NCBI GenBank assembly: GCA_025890175.1
Contig: JANPYM010000001.1
Coordinates: 5,514,643 to 5,578,642 of the forward strand
Reading direction: 5' to 3'
DNA from: Ciborinia camelliae
Taxonomy: Eukaryota > Ascomycota > Leotiomycetes > Helotiales > Sclerotiniaceae
Length of the DNA: 64,000 nt
The position numbers and the translations under genes are program-made. Below, piece after piece: positions 33,709-45,428 of the stretch (its first letter is position 1; every line of letters begins with the position of its first letter). The notes under the pieces are model-generated. The model saw nothing but the letters and a program-made list of their open reading frames with translations. It searched no databases and was not told the DNA's origin.

Positions 33709-35478
33709 GTATAATTTGTATAATTACATAAGTATCTAGCCCCCCGATTCGAAACGATAGTGGCTATTAGCGTAAGAAGACCTGTTTTAGGGCGTCCCTT
33801 ACCTTCGATCGATCGGGGTGGACATTCAGACCAACCCAATGTGGAACCGTGGATAGTATGAGACTTTCAACTTTTATCAATGTCGAACTCCGGGCAAAGG
33901 GAAGGAAAGGGCTCACCTCACAGCCATGTATTGTAATTTTGATTCCCGTTAAGGGGGTTTGAGTTGTCGCTGTGAAAGAATTGATTTATTGTTACAATTA
34001 TAATTGTGAGATTGTATAGACCCTACAGTTGCACCTGCCGTATTGATCCCCAACACCATCCCATACCCACAAAGCAGACAAACAAGATCAAAATAAAGAT
34101 ATTCCCAATCCCTTTCCATCCTTTCCTATACTTTCAGATTTGAAATTATCCCTAATATTTTCTTGCCTTCTACACCATCTTATAAAAACCAATCCACAAC
34201 TAATAAAACCCAACTTCAACCCCATCCCGTATCGCAACGAATCGGAATATTGAAGCCAGGAACCTCTCTAACAAGACCCTCTCTATCTATGTGTTGGCCA
34301 CCATGAAAGTGCGTTTGACTTCAAGTTGTATACATGGAAGACTTGATTTTATGATTAAAACTACGATCGTGAGGCTATGTAGACTCTTGATCGTACTTGC
34401 CATATTAAATCCTAATATAGGTTCACTCTTAAACAGCACATAAAGGGTAAAGCAAGACTGATACGATGGATAGCAGATTGGATTATTGCTATAATTTGTA
34501 TAATGTTGTTGTATTATTGTGCATAGTATGTACATTAATCGTGTGGGGTATATGCTACAGGATACGGAACTAGCGTTTCAGAATGCGTAACATTCACGTG
34601 TTCTTATAACAAATGTACATACATCCTGTCATTACAACACTGAGTAATTATTCCAAGCAGATATCCTATAGATGAACCCCAAATGATTTGTATATATGTA
34701 CTCCATCCATAGGTATGAATCGCCACAATGTGATGTAAACAGGATGTATCCCCAAAAGCCTTTCCCTAAATTAAAAATGCAGACCAGATCATGATGTTAC
34801 AGAACCAAAATCTTACTTAGATGCCCCCCCAAAAAAGACTCAATCCCGCTGCATATACTCTGGTGAGCCCACATATTCCATCCCGTGATCACAGATGTAA
34901 TCGTATTTGTTGTACTTCTTACATTCCCTGCGTTTATATTCCTCGGTAATCTGAATATCAATATCTCCGCGAGGAGTTAAACCACAGTCACGCATTCCAG
35001 ACTCCTCTCTTTCTTCTTTACTAAAAAAAAGGTAAAAGAAAACCCTCCCAAGAACCCAACAATTTTCCATCCTCTACCCCCCTCCCCTCTCCTCCCACAA
35101 CCCTTACACTCACACTCACAAGTCAAATCAAGAAATATAATTAATCACGTGGGTGCATGTCACGGATTACCTAAGCTGAGGTCAGGTAGCCGACGCTAAT
35201 CCTTTTTAGTCATCTCCTCTCATCGCTAATCCTTTAATCCCCTTATTAGTCTAGTGATTACGTAACCCACCCGGCGTCAATATTGGGATGGTCCGCGAGG
35301 AGGGCCGTTTTGCGAAAACTGCTCAACTGATACGCGTAATTTAGAAAACGGCCGACTAGACCCTCTGGAAGAGTTCGCTTAAATATCTAATCAAAATATC
35401 GAAAACTCTGGAAGTGGGTCATTATGTAGACACTAGACTAATCCCCTTATCGCTACATTAGGTCCATTAGATCATCTA
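33709..35478. other. Repeat-derived spacer with no confident gene
   Basis: It lies inside the inverted-repeat pair. A minus-strand frame at 34,840-35,070 ends in a Cys-containing segment (RDCGLTPRGDID and KRRECKKYNKYDYICDHG) that could be a last exon or relic; no upstream exon was found. Imperfect copies of CATCGCTAATCCTTT occur at 35,190-35,250. Confidence 0.35.
34504..34613. repeat. Dispersed repeat, copy 2
   Basis: Related to 31,016-31,165 through GTATTATTGTGCATAGTATG, CTACAGGATACGGAACTA and CACGTGTTCTTATAACAA. It is shorter because one side of the hairpin is missing. Confidence 0.6.
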
Positions 35479-35993
35479 CAGTTAAACTTGTTTATCCCGA
35501 ATCGAAAAATTCGACCAATCAAATCCGGTATAGCCAGGTTTCCAGTATAACCAAATTTACATAAAGCTTTATACAGATTTTATACAGATTTTATACAGAT
35601 TTTATACAGATTTTATACAGATTTTATACAGATTTTATACAGATTTATACAAAGACCCTACTTCACTATCACTTTAAGTTTTCCACCAATTATACTACCA
35701 AATTTATACCGGATCGGCTTGAAAAGTGTCGGTGTGAGGCTTATTTATGACTCAGAAACTAGGTATCCACTTACCATGTATTTAGTCAAGAGGTTCCACC
35801 TCTCGAACATCTTAGCCTTCCTATATAACTGATAAGCTTTCTAATTGATCACTTTCTCATCGGGTATACCGATAGAAGCTGTTACGGTAGGCCTAGAAGA
35901 GTGTCTGATCTCTCTTCGCTAGGCTCTTCAAGCAATACATTCACTCTCGATGCGTTCCGGTATAATAAAGTCCGGTATAAACATGTTTAACTA
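35479..35993. mobile_element. MITE with CAGTTAAAC-type terminal inverted repeats
   Basis: Left end CAGTTAAACTTGTTTATCC and right end (reverse complement) TAGTTAAACATGTTTATACC are inverted copies, flanked by TA on both sides as for Tc1/mariner-type targets. The subterminal CCGGTATA motif recurs. The interior carries an 11-base array and no coding capacity. Confidence 0.6.
35568..35647. repeat. 11-base tandem repeat TTTTATACAGA
   Basis: About seven head-to-tail units inside the MITE. Confidence 0.85.
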
Positions 35994-36148
35994 TACTCTC
36001 ATCGCTAATCCTTTCCAAGTTAGTCCTACATTAGGTCCATTAGGTCATCTGCTCCCATCGCTAATCCTTTTTAGTCATCTCATCGCTAACCTAATCCTTT
36101 AATCACCTCATCTCCTCTCATCACCAATCCTTTAATCCTCTTATTCTT
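35994..36148. repeat. Imperfect CATCGCTAATCCTTT repeats
   Basis: Several diverged copies of (C)ATCGCTAATCCTTTtTAGTCATCTC occur here and again near 35,190-35,250. Origin unknown. Confidence 0.5.
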
Positions 36149-36600
36149 AGAGTGCGTTCGGATCGATTTTTTTAAAATATTAGACCCCATTTGCCTTAAT
36201 ATATTAGGTCTAATGTGGTCGATCCGAACGCAATATTATACCTAATATATATTGAACTTAATATATGGCTGAAATATTTTGATTCGAACGTAATATTAAA
36301 GTTTAATAAAAAATATTGAGTCTAATGTTAAGGCAGATACAAGCGTAGCCGCGTTCGTGCTACGCACGGACGCTACGCTACACGTTACGCTAATCTACAT
36401 AGTAACCGGAAGCGCTCCGCGCTTCAACATAATATTACGTTTAACAAAACGTTTTTTAGTACAATATTAAGCTTAATATATATTAAATATAATATCGCAT
36501 TCGACAAACGTTATATTAGACCATATTACACCATATTACACTATACTAGACCTAATAAATTACACATAACATTCTCAAAAATCGATCCGAACGCACTCTA
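36149..36600. mobile_element. MITE with GAGTGCGTTCGGATCGATTT terminal inverted repeats
   Basis: GAGTGCGTTCGGATCGATTT begins just inside TA at 36,148-36,149, and its exact reverse complement ends just before TA at 36,599-36,600, so a TA target duplication is likely. Subterminal GATCCGAACGCAATATTA and GATTCGAACGTAATATTA copies repeat the end motif. A GC-rich palindromic patch (TAGCCGCGTTCGTGCTACGC) lies at about 36,346-36,420. No coding capacity. Confidence 0.75.
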
Positions 36601-36864
36601 ATATAGCGTGCGGCTTATCAGCGGGCATATCTTACGCAAAGGGATAGGAAAGAAGGGATCGGAAAGAAAATGAGGTTTGAGGGTTTGTTTGAGAGTTTGT
36701 TTGAGGTTTAAGGGTTAGTTTAAATGGATGATAGAAGGGAAGGGAGAGGTATCACAAGAACAACTTAGGAATCTAATGAATAAAAAACCAAAATTCGTAT
36801 TAATAAAAATCTCGATTCTAATGCTAGAAGAAGGTGTAGGATAGCTGAACCTTATATTTTAGAG

Positions 36865-37213
36865 CCTTGGCGAAGAAAATGTTCTGCGGAGGCCACTAGG
36901 GGCTCGATTCTGTATGCCGTTAAGGTTGTTTTCCGTATTTGGATTTCCACTTGAGTCACGTGACCTGGGCTCAAATCGGAAAATCTTTAATATTAGAAAT
37001 CAAAATCAATTTTGCTAGTATTACATGAACACATGACTTTCTTTGTGACCTACTATTCTTACGCCAAAGGGTAAAGGGTTTAGGAGGAGGAAGGGGCGCG
37101 TGTGCGTTCTTCTCCCTTCAAGGTATTAAAAGCTTCAAAATCCAATGAAAATCAACCTTTTCAGCTTCAAAATCAGAATCGGCTCTGAAACACGTGCGTG
37201 CTAAGCGCGCCCC
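36865..37213 (-). repeat. Right arm of the long diverged inverted repeat
   Basis: Reverse-complement partner of 33,311-33,708. It contains a CACGTGAC box (36,957-36,964) and ends with CACGTGCGTGCTAAGCGCGC next to TTGTTGGATAAT. Confidence 0.75.
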
Positions 37214-37430
37214 CACTTGTTGGATAATAATATTGTACCACTAAGATAATTCTAATAAAAAGGATCCTCGCCAGAAGATCACGATTTAATACCTACCTAT
37301 GGAGGGTGAGCATGTGGTGGTATGCACGAGGTGGGGACTGGGGTATTGGATGGATAACAGACAGTGATGATGGAATGGATTTCTGAAGATGGAGTTTGGA
37401 AGGAAGATAGATTGTGGATTTTGGAGATTT

Positions 37431-37633
37431 GGTTGGTATCAACGTGCTTTCAAAGTGTAAGTGTAAAGTACTTTTAGGCTATGGTGTGTATGTTGATAAT
37501 GTTTAAGCTATACTAGAGTAGATCATTATATAGAAACCTAGTGCGTTCTCTAGCAGGTTCGCGACGCCTAGCGCATACAGCCGAAGATCACGTGCTGGTC
37601 ACGTGACCGGAAGGGCACATGATTTTCCCAACA
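37431..37633 (-). mobile_element. Solo LTR, family A, minus orientation
   Basis: On the minus strand it starts TGTTGGGAAAATCATGTG and ends GTTGATACCAACC (terminal base changed from the A of CCAACA). It is flanked by a perfect 5-base target duplication GATTT (37,426-37,430 and 37,634-37,638). It is the inverted relative of 41,113-41,334, and CACGTGAC boxes are present. Confidence 0.85.
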
Positions 37634-37639
37634 GATTTG

Positions 37640-38560
37640 TTTTGGTTTTTGGTTTTTGGTTTGGTTTGGTTTGGGTGTTTTGTGTGTTTTTGGGTTGGTT
37701 TGGGTTGGGTTGTATGTATAGATAGGTAGATAGGTAGGTAGATAGGTAGGTAGGTAATGATGGAGGTGAGAATATAGGTATAGGTATAGGTAAAAATGAG
37801 AATGAGAATGAGAATGAGAATGAGAATAGGTAATAAAAATAAAAATAAAAATAATAAATGCCCCCCAACCCAACCCAACCCAACCCAATCCATCCAACAC
37901 TTATCCATCCAGCCCCCTCTCTCTACACATTATACAATCACACAAACAAAACCAGAATCTCCACCTAATGCCCTACAGCTCAGCAAGTAAGCAAGCAATC
38001 AATCAATCGCCATACACACTGGCAAGAACCCGCCCACCCATCGATTTATATTATACTCTTGAGATTCATTGCGTCATTGCTAGTGGTATGTATTCGAGAT
38101 CGAGACTTCATTTCTATAGAGAATTATATAGTAGGAGTTGGTTTTCATATAGTGGGTGTATGGGTGGGTGGTATGGGATTTATGCGTGTTTATTTTGAGA
38201 GATAAGAGAAGAAAAGAAAGGAAAGGAAAGGTGATGTGATGTGTCGAATACTGCGGATATTTGATTTGGATTTGGATCATGGGTGGCGAGGTGCAAAAAT
38301 TTGAATTTTTGATTTTGATTTTGATTGTAATTTTGGAATTTCATCAAATCAATTCTCTCCATTCTCTCCATTCTCTCCATTCTCTCCATTCTCTCCATTC
38401 TCTCCATTCTCTCCATTCTCTCCATTCTCTCCATTCTCTCCAGCCCAGCTTCAGATCAAAAGGCACCTAGAAATACATACATACATACACATATCATCTC
38501 ATCCTCTCGAAATTTGTAGCAGCTGAGAGCCTAAGACTCGAACCATCTATTCGATAGAAT
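37640..38560. other. Low-complexity zone, no gene
   Basis: Runs of GGTTTT/GGTTTGG, TAGGTAGG, AATGAG and CCCAACCCAA units fill 37,640-37,900; open frames here are artefacts of the repeats. 37,900-38,340 has no recognised feature. Confidence 0.7.
38352..38441. repeat. 9-base minisatellite ATTCTCTCC, ten units
   Basis: Ten perfect head-to-tail units. Translations give ERM or HSL repeats that are not proteins. Confidence 0.95.
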
Positions 38561-38576
38561 ATAATAATAGTGTTGT

Positions 38577-38836
38577 TATATTATTATATTATTATATTAT
38601 TATATTATTATATTATTATATTATTATATTATTATATTATTATATTATTATATTATTATATTATTATATTATTATATTATTATATTATTATATTATTATA
38701 TTATTATATTATTATATTATTATATTATTATATTATTATATTATTATATTATTATATTATTATATTATTATATTATTATATTATTATATTATTATATTAT
38801 TATATTATTATATTATTATATTATTATATTATTATT
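38577..38836. repeat. 8-base minisatellite TTATATTA, about 32 units
   Basis: An almost perfect array of TTATATTA. It marks the left edge of the A+T-rich block. The open frame across it (LLYYYIII repeats) is an artefact. Confidence 0.95.
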
Positions 38837-41107
38837 GTTATACGCGTTATATAGGATCATGAAAGTAAAATCGTAGATATATAATCTGATAGAAGAATTA
38901 TATTGAAGAGGAAAGGATTCTTTTGGAAAGAATATTATTTAATATAGATGTTGATTATATAATTATGGTGGTTATATAATTAATTATATAATTATTATAT
39001 TAAATAAAGGCTTTAATGTGATATTTTTTTTTTTTGAAGATAAATTTAAAATGTTAAAGATATAAATCAGTTTCGCTTTTTTTTATTTTCAAATTTAAAC
39101 TAATTTGAATAAATAATATAAAAAATCTTTATTTTTTTTTTATATATATGAAACTAAAGATATTATAATAAATATAATTGAAAAAATATTTCAATTATTA
39201 AATTTTGTATTATAATTGTTTATAATAAAATCTAAAATTCAAAATATATTTTAATTTTAATTTTTTTTTATTATTAATTATTATTGGTGTAATAAATTGT
39301 TTTATATATTAATTAGGTAAAGAATTCCCTAAATTATATTATAATATTAATATATAAAAAATATTATAATATTTTATATATTTTAATAAAATAAATTTAT
39401 AAAAAAAATTATTAAATATTTTTTTAATTGAAAAAAGATTAATAAATTTATTTTTTAATTTGATAAAAGATTATTTAAATCTCAATTATTTAATATTTAA
39501 AAAAATAAAATTATCCATTTTAAATAATAATATTGAAATTTATTTATTATTAATAAAACTTTTTATTTTAGTTTAAATAAAATTTATTTTATTATAAAAA
39601 ATATTTTATATATTTTTCATTTATTAAATAATATTAAAAGTTTTTTTTTTATCCGCAATCTTTTTAAAATTTCGATTTTGAAATATAATTAATCGAAAAT
39701 CGAAATTCATTTGAAGATTAAAATTTTTATTAACAAAAAATATAGATATTTTTGTAATATTAAAAATAATATTATTTATTATAAATTTTACAAATATAAA
39801 TTATCGTACCTAATTGTTTTATTAATAAAATATATATATTCAAAAATATCGTTTCATTTTTTTGTTAATATTCTTGATTTATCCATTTAATTTAAAATAA
39901 TAAAATATAGACTTATACCTTCGAATTTATAAAATACAAAATAAATATTATTATAATTTTAAAATAAATTATAATCCCCAATCAAAAATATTAAAATTAA
40001 ATAATTTATATAATTTAAAAATATATTAAATAATTAATTTAACTATTTTTTCAATAAATATCTTTTTATTATTTATAAAATAAAATATAAAATATTGTTT
40101 TTTAATTATTTAATTAATTATAATTAATATTATATTAAAATTAAAATTTAATAATAATTTAATAATAAAATTTATAAATATATTTTGTTATAATTAAATA
40201 AAAATCAAAAATAAATAAAATATATTTTAATAAATTTTTTAATAAATATAATAATTATATATATATTATAAAATATTTTTATTTATATAAAATTAATAAT
40301 ATTGTTTTTTTAAAATCATTAAAATTTTAATATTATTAAAATAATTAATAATTAATTAATTATAAATCTCAATAATAATTTTTATTTATTAATTTTTGGA
40401 TTTTGAAATCCAAACTTTATATTTATAATAAAATAATTTATTATTTAAAATAAAACAAAATATTAAAAAAAAAATTTTATTTTGCTAAATATTATTTTTT
40501 ATTATTATTATAATTTGTTTATAAAATTTGTTATTATATTATATATTTAATATTATAAAACAAAGATCAAAATTTATTTTATTATAAAATAAATTGGGGA
40601 TATTTATAATACAAATTTTAAATTAAATATTTAAATAAATTTAATTATAATTTAAAATAATTTATTATTAATATTAAATTTTATTATTTATTTTATTATA
40701 TAAAAGATTTTAAATTTATTAATTTAAAATATTAACTTTACTATTATTCTTTTTTAATTAATATATTATTTAAAAATTATAATTAATAAAAAATATAATT
40801 TACCAAATTTATTATCTAATAAATTTCTTTATAATTATATAATATTAAAATATCTTATAATCAATAAATATATTTATTAAAATTTCGATTTTTTAAATAT
40901 TAACTCTTTATTCTTCAAAATAATAAATAATAGTAATCAATTTTTTATTATAAATTTTGTAATTATTAAACCGGGTGACTATAGAACTTAGCGCGGCACA
41001 TAGCGTAGCATCTGTGTGTAGTACGAATGCGGCTATTGTTACGAATCCAAAGATAATAAAAACAAAAAAGATATTTGAGTATAGAATTCAGGCTTAAAGC
41101 CGATATA
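38837..41107. other. A+T-rich RIP-decayed sequence, no gene
   Basis: Dominated by A and T with stop codons in all frames; TpA is abundant and CpG nearly absent. No element ends could be defined. A short GC-bearing patch at 40,970-41,050 (GCGCGGCACATAGCGTAGC) may be the edge of an unidentified repeat. Confidence 0.6.
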
Positions 41108-41112
41108 CTAAC

Positions 41113-41334
41113 TGTTGGGAAAATCATGTGACCTACCGGTCACGTGACCTGCACGTGACGGTTCGGCTAGCATCGCGAACCTACTAGAACGCCTAGTGCG
41201 TCCTAGTACGTTCTAGTACGGCACTAGACCTCTATATAATCATCTACTCTAGCATAGCTTCATAAATCAGAGATTATCAACATACACTACAGATTGAAAG
41301 TACTTTACACTTTGAAACCACGTTGATACCAACA
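41113..41334 (+). mobile_element. Solo LTR, family A, plus orientation
   Basis: 222 bases starting TGTTGGGAAAATCATGTG and ending GATACCAACA, with perfect target duplication CTAAC at 41,108-41,112 and 41,335-41,339. CACGTGAC boxes lie at 41,141 and 41,152, and a TATATAA element follows near 41,234. Little RIP damage. Confidence 0.92.
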
Positions 41335-41433
41335 CTAACAATTACCAATGTTTAACGTTAAACAATAACGAATTTTTGGTATAATATTTAATTTTTAAAT
41401 TATTTGATATATATGAAAATAAGTTTTTATAAT

Positions 41434-41639
41434 TGTTGGATAAATCACGTGCCTACGGCACGCTTGCGCATGCGCCGCGCACGGCCGCGGCGTGCCGCTT
41501 GCGGCACCCCCGCGCTACGGCGCTAGCATGCGCTAGCGGGCATATATAGTTGATCTGTAGCATAGTTTTTAGAGCTTCGAGCCAAATACACTGCATACTA
41601 TAGTACATTTGTTCTCCATCGCCTATAGTGATTCCAACA
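41434..41639 (+). mobile_element. Solo LTR, family B, plus orientation (least mutated copy)
   Basis: 206 bases from TGTTGGATAAATCACGTG to GTGATTCCAACA, with perfect target duplication ATAAT (41,429-41,433 and 41,640-41,644). The 5' half is strongly GC-rich and palindromic (GCGCATGCGC, GGCCGCGG, GCTAGCATGCGCTAGC), followed by CATATATAG. It serves as the reference for the RIP-mutated family B LTRs further right. Confidence 0.93.
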
Positions 41640-43833
41640 ATAATTAAACAAAGGGGATTTTAGAAATATATAAAATTTTATATTAAATAAAATATTATTA
41701 TTCAAATAATAATTAATAATATATTATTAATTATTTAAAAAATAATAGAAATTTTATTTAAAAAGTAATAAAAATTTTTTAAATTAATATTAATTTAATT
41801 AATTTTTTATATTTTTTATTTTAATAATTTTTTTTATTTTATTTAAAAAATAATTTATTAATTACATTAATAATATTTAAAATGATATTAAATATAAAAA
41901 ATATCTTTGTATTTATTTGATAAAATATTAAAATTAATAATATACAAAATAATATTATTAATAAATTTTAGGTATATTAATAAAAAGCAAATCCTTTTTT
42001 AGGGTTTGAAAATATTTTAAAAGAAAACTTTTATAATATTTTAAAATAATAAATATAAAATATAAAGAATAATATAAAAATTATAAATAAAATTATAATT
42101 TAGTTTAATTAAATATAAAAGATAATTAGGATTTTAATATTTTTTTATAATATAATATTCGTTTATTTTGAATTAAATATTAAATCTTTAAAATTTTAAA
42201 AACTATTTTAATATAAAAAAACAAATATTTTTTAAATAAAAGATTTCTTTTTTTAAATTAAAATAATATTTAAAAATAATAATAAATATTATTTTTTTAT
42301 TAATATTTCAAAAATAAATTATATAATATAATATTTTAAAAAACGTTTTTTAGTGATATAATATTGATTTATTAATATAATTTAATTAAATAATATTATA
42401 TAAATGGAATTTAAAGAATATATATATAATATAATTTTGAATAAAAAAAATCAATAATATATAACAATTATTCGAATATTAGAAATCAAATAACATTTGA
42501 AATAAAATATAAATAATTTTGTTTTTTATTTAAACAATTTGAAAAAAAATATAAAATATAAAACGAATAATATATATCGCAAACAATTATTTATTAATCT
42601 TTATTTTAATATAAATAAAAAATATTTAAATTTTTTTAATAATTCGAAATTCAAAAAAAACTTATAAAATAAATATATAAATTAAAAAATGTTAATTAAA
42701 TATATTACTTTATTAATATTATAAATTATTATTTCAAAAAAATATATAATATTTTATTATATTATTTAAATTTTGTTTAATTTTTTTATAAATTATAAAA
42801 AAATAATAAAGATATTGTATTAATGAGATTTATTAAAATTAAATCAAAATTAAATCAAAAAATTATATAAAAAAATTAATTAATAAAAAAAATTTAATAT
42901 TAAAAATATTAAAAAAAATTAATAAAATATTATTAATATTAATAAATAAATTATTACATTATTATTTATAAAAATTTGTTTAAATATTAATATTATTAAA
43001 AAAATTATTTTAGGAAAAATTATTTTAAAAAAAAATAGGTTTATATTAATAAAAAAACATTAAATTTTTTTAACAAAAAAATAACAAAATATATTAATAA
43101 AAAAACAATAAAACCTAATAATTGTTTTAAACATTTTTGTAATTTTAAATTTAAATAAAAAAGAATATATTATTATTATTATTATTATTATTTTATTTAA
43201 ATTAAAATATTAATTAATAATATTTTGTTATTTTATCAATTTAAATATTTAAATTAATATAATTTAATAAAATAAATATATTAAATAAAATTAGAAATTT
43301 ATATTAAAGAAAAGTATATTTTTAATATTTATGTTAAGGATTTATATCTTTATTTATAAAAATTATTAATTTACTATAAAAACAATAAATATATTAAAAA
43401 ATAAAAAAATATATATTTATTAATTTATTTTGATTATTTTGAATCTTTTTTATATAAATATAATTCTAAGTTTTTTATAATTAAAAATAATAAATTTTAA
43501 AATTAATTAATAGTTAACGAAATTTCGTTTTTAATTTAATTTAAAATTTATTAAAATTATTTTGATATAAAAAACCTATTAAAAAATAAATAAAAGAATA
43601 TAAATTTTGATTTTACAATTAAACCAAATATTTAGTTTCAAAATAATATAAACGAAATATAGAATCTTTATTTTAAGAATTTTTGATATTTTAAATAAAT
43701 ATAAAAATTTGAAATAGATTTTTTTTAAAAAAAAAAACGAATTATTATTCAATTATTATCTAATGGAATATCAAATTAAATTAAAATTAAATATCATTTC
43801 TTTATAGAATTTAATATATATTTTTTTAAAAAA
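41640..43833. other. A+T-rich RIP-decayed sequence, no gene
   Basis: Nearly all A and T with only short GC-containing words. No frame of useful length and no recognisable element ends. Confidence 0.6.
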
Positions 43834-43838
43834 GAAAT

Positions 43839-44044
43839 TATTGGAATCACTATGGGCGATGGAGAACAAATGTACTATAATATATAATGTATTTGGCTTA
43901 AAACTTTAAAAACTATATTATAAATCAATTATATATGTTTATTAGTATATATTAACGTTATAACACAAAGATGCTATAAGCAGTATATCGTAGTTATATA
44001 TAGTGTATGTGTAAACGTGTTGTAGATATATAATTTATTTAATA
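43839..44044 (-). repeat. 3' LTR of family B copy 2
   Basis: Aligns without length change to the reverse complement of 41,434-41,639. C-to-T changes dominate on the plus strand (for example CCGTAGGCACG has become TTGTAGATATA), while TpG is retained. Confidence 0.9.
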
Positions 44045-44483
44045 TTTATAATTATTTAAAATATTATTTAATTGTGTAATATATTTTATATAAAATTATA
44101 TAATTATTTATAATTTTATAAAAAAAATATTATTTTTTTATATTATTTTTTTTTTGATATTATATTAATTTATTTATTTATTATATTTAATTTATTTTAT
44201 AATTTTAATATTAATAATATTATTTTTAATTAGTTTTTTTAATGTATTATATGGTTTGGATTTAATTATTGTATTAACCGGATTGAAATCTTTATTGATG
44301 GATTCGAAGAATCAAGTTCAATTTCAAAGTACCATGTTTTTTATGATTACGTAATACATATACTATGAGGGAGACCATTTTCTGAAGATGTACCATTCTT
44401 AAAGGTCGCTTCTGAATGGTCATAATTATGCTCCGTATCTTTTAACTGGCTGGCTCGCTAAAGATCCCGGTCGCATGCTTACC

Positions 44484-44690
44484 GAACCTACCTAGCCTAC
44501 CTAGCTTACCTAACCTACCTAGCTTACCTAACCTACTAGCCTACCTAACTTACCTAACCTATCTAGCCTACCCTAGCCTACTCTAGCCTACCTAGCCTAC
44601 CTAGCCGAACCTAGCCGAATCTATCTACCTACCTACTCTACGAATCGTACGAACCTACGAACCTACGAACCTACGAATCTATTTAGCCTA
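44484..44690. repeat. CTACCTAGC / CGAACCTA minisatellite
   Basis: Variable 8-10 base units of CCTACCTAGC, TTACCTAAC and CTACGAAC, within the nested insertion. Confidence 0.8.
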
Positions 44691-44748
44691 TACATCGAAC
44701 CTACAAATCGAGCGTAGCGAGAAATGGGGGTTTGGGGGCTTGCCCCCA

Positions 44749-45428
<680 letters not shown>

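Noticed and set aside
33576..33839. 87-codon minus frame
   Set aside because: Most of it lies within the left arm of the inverted repeat; the segment matching the repeat is not conserved as protein in the other arm.
37568..37908. Three overlapping 94-110 codon minus frames
   Set aside because: Low-complexity GGTT/TAGG/GAGAAT repeats upstream of the solo LTR produce Y/S/L-rich shadows in all frames.
38570..38854. 94-codon frame of LLYYYIII repeats
   Set aside because: Translation of the 8-base TTATATTA array; no composition or context of a protein.
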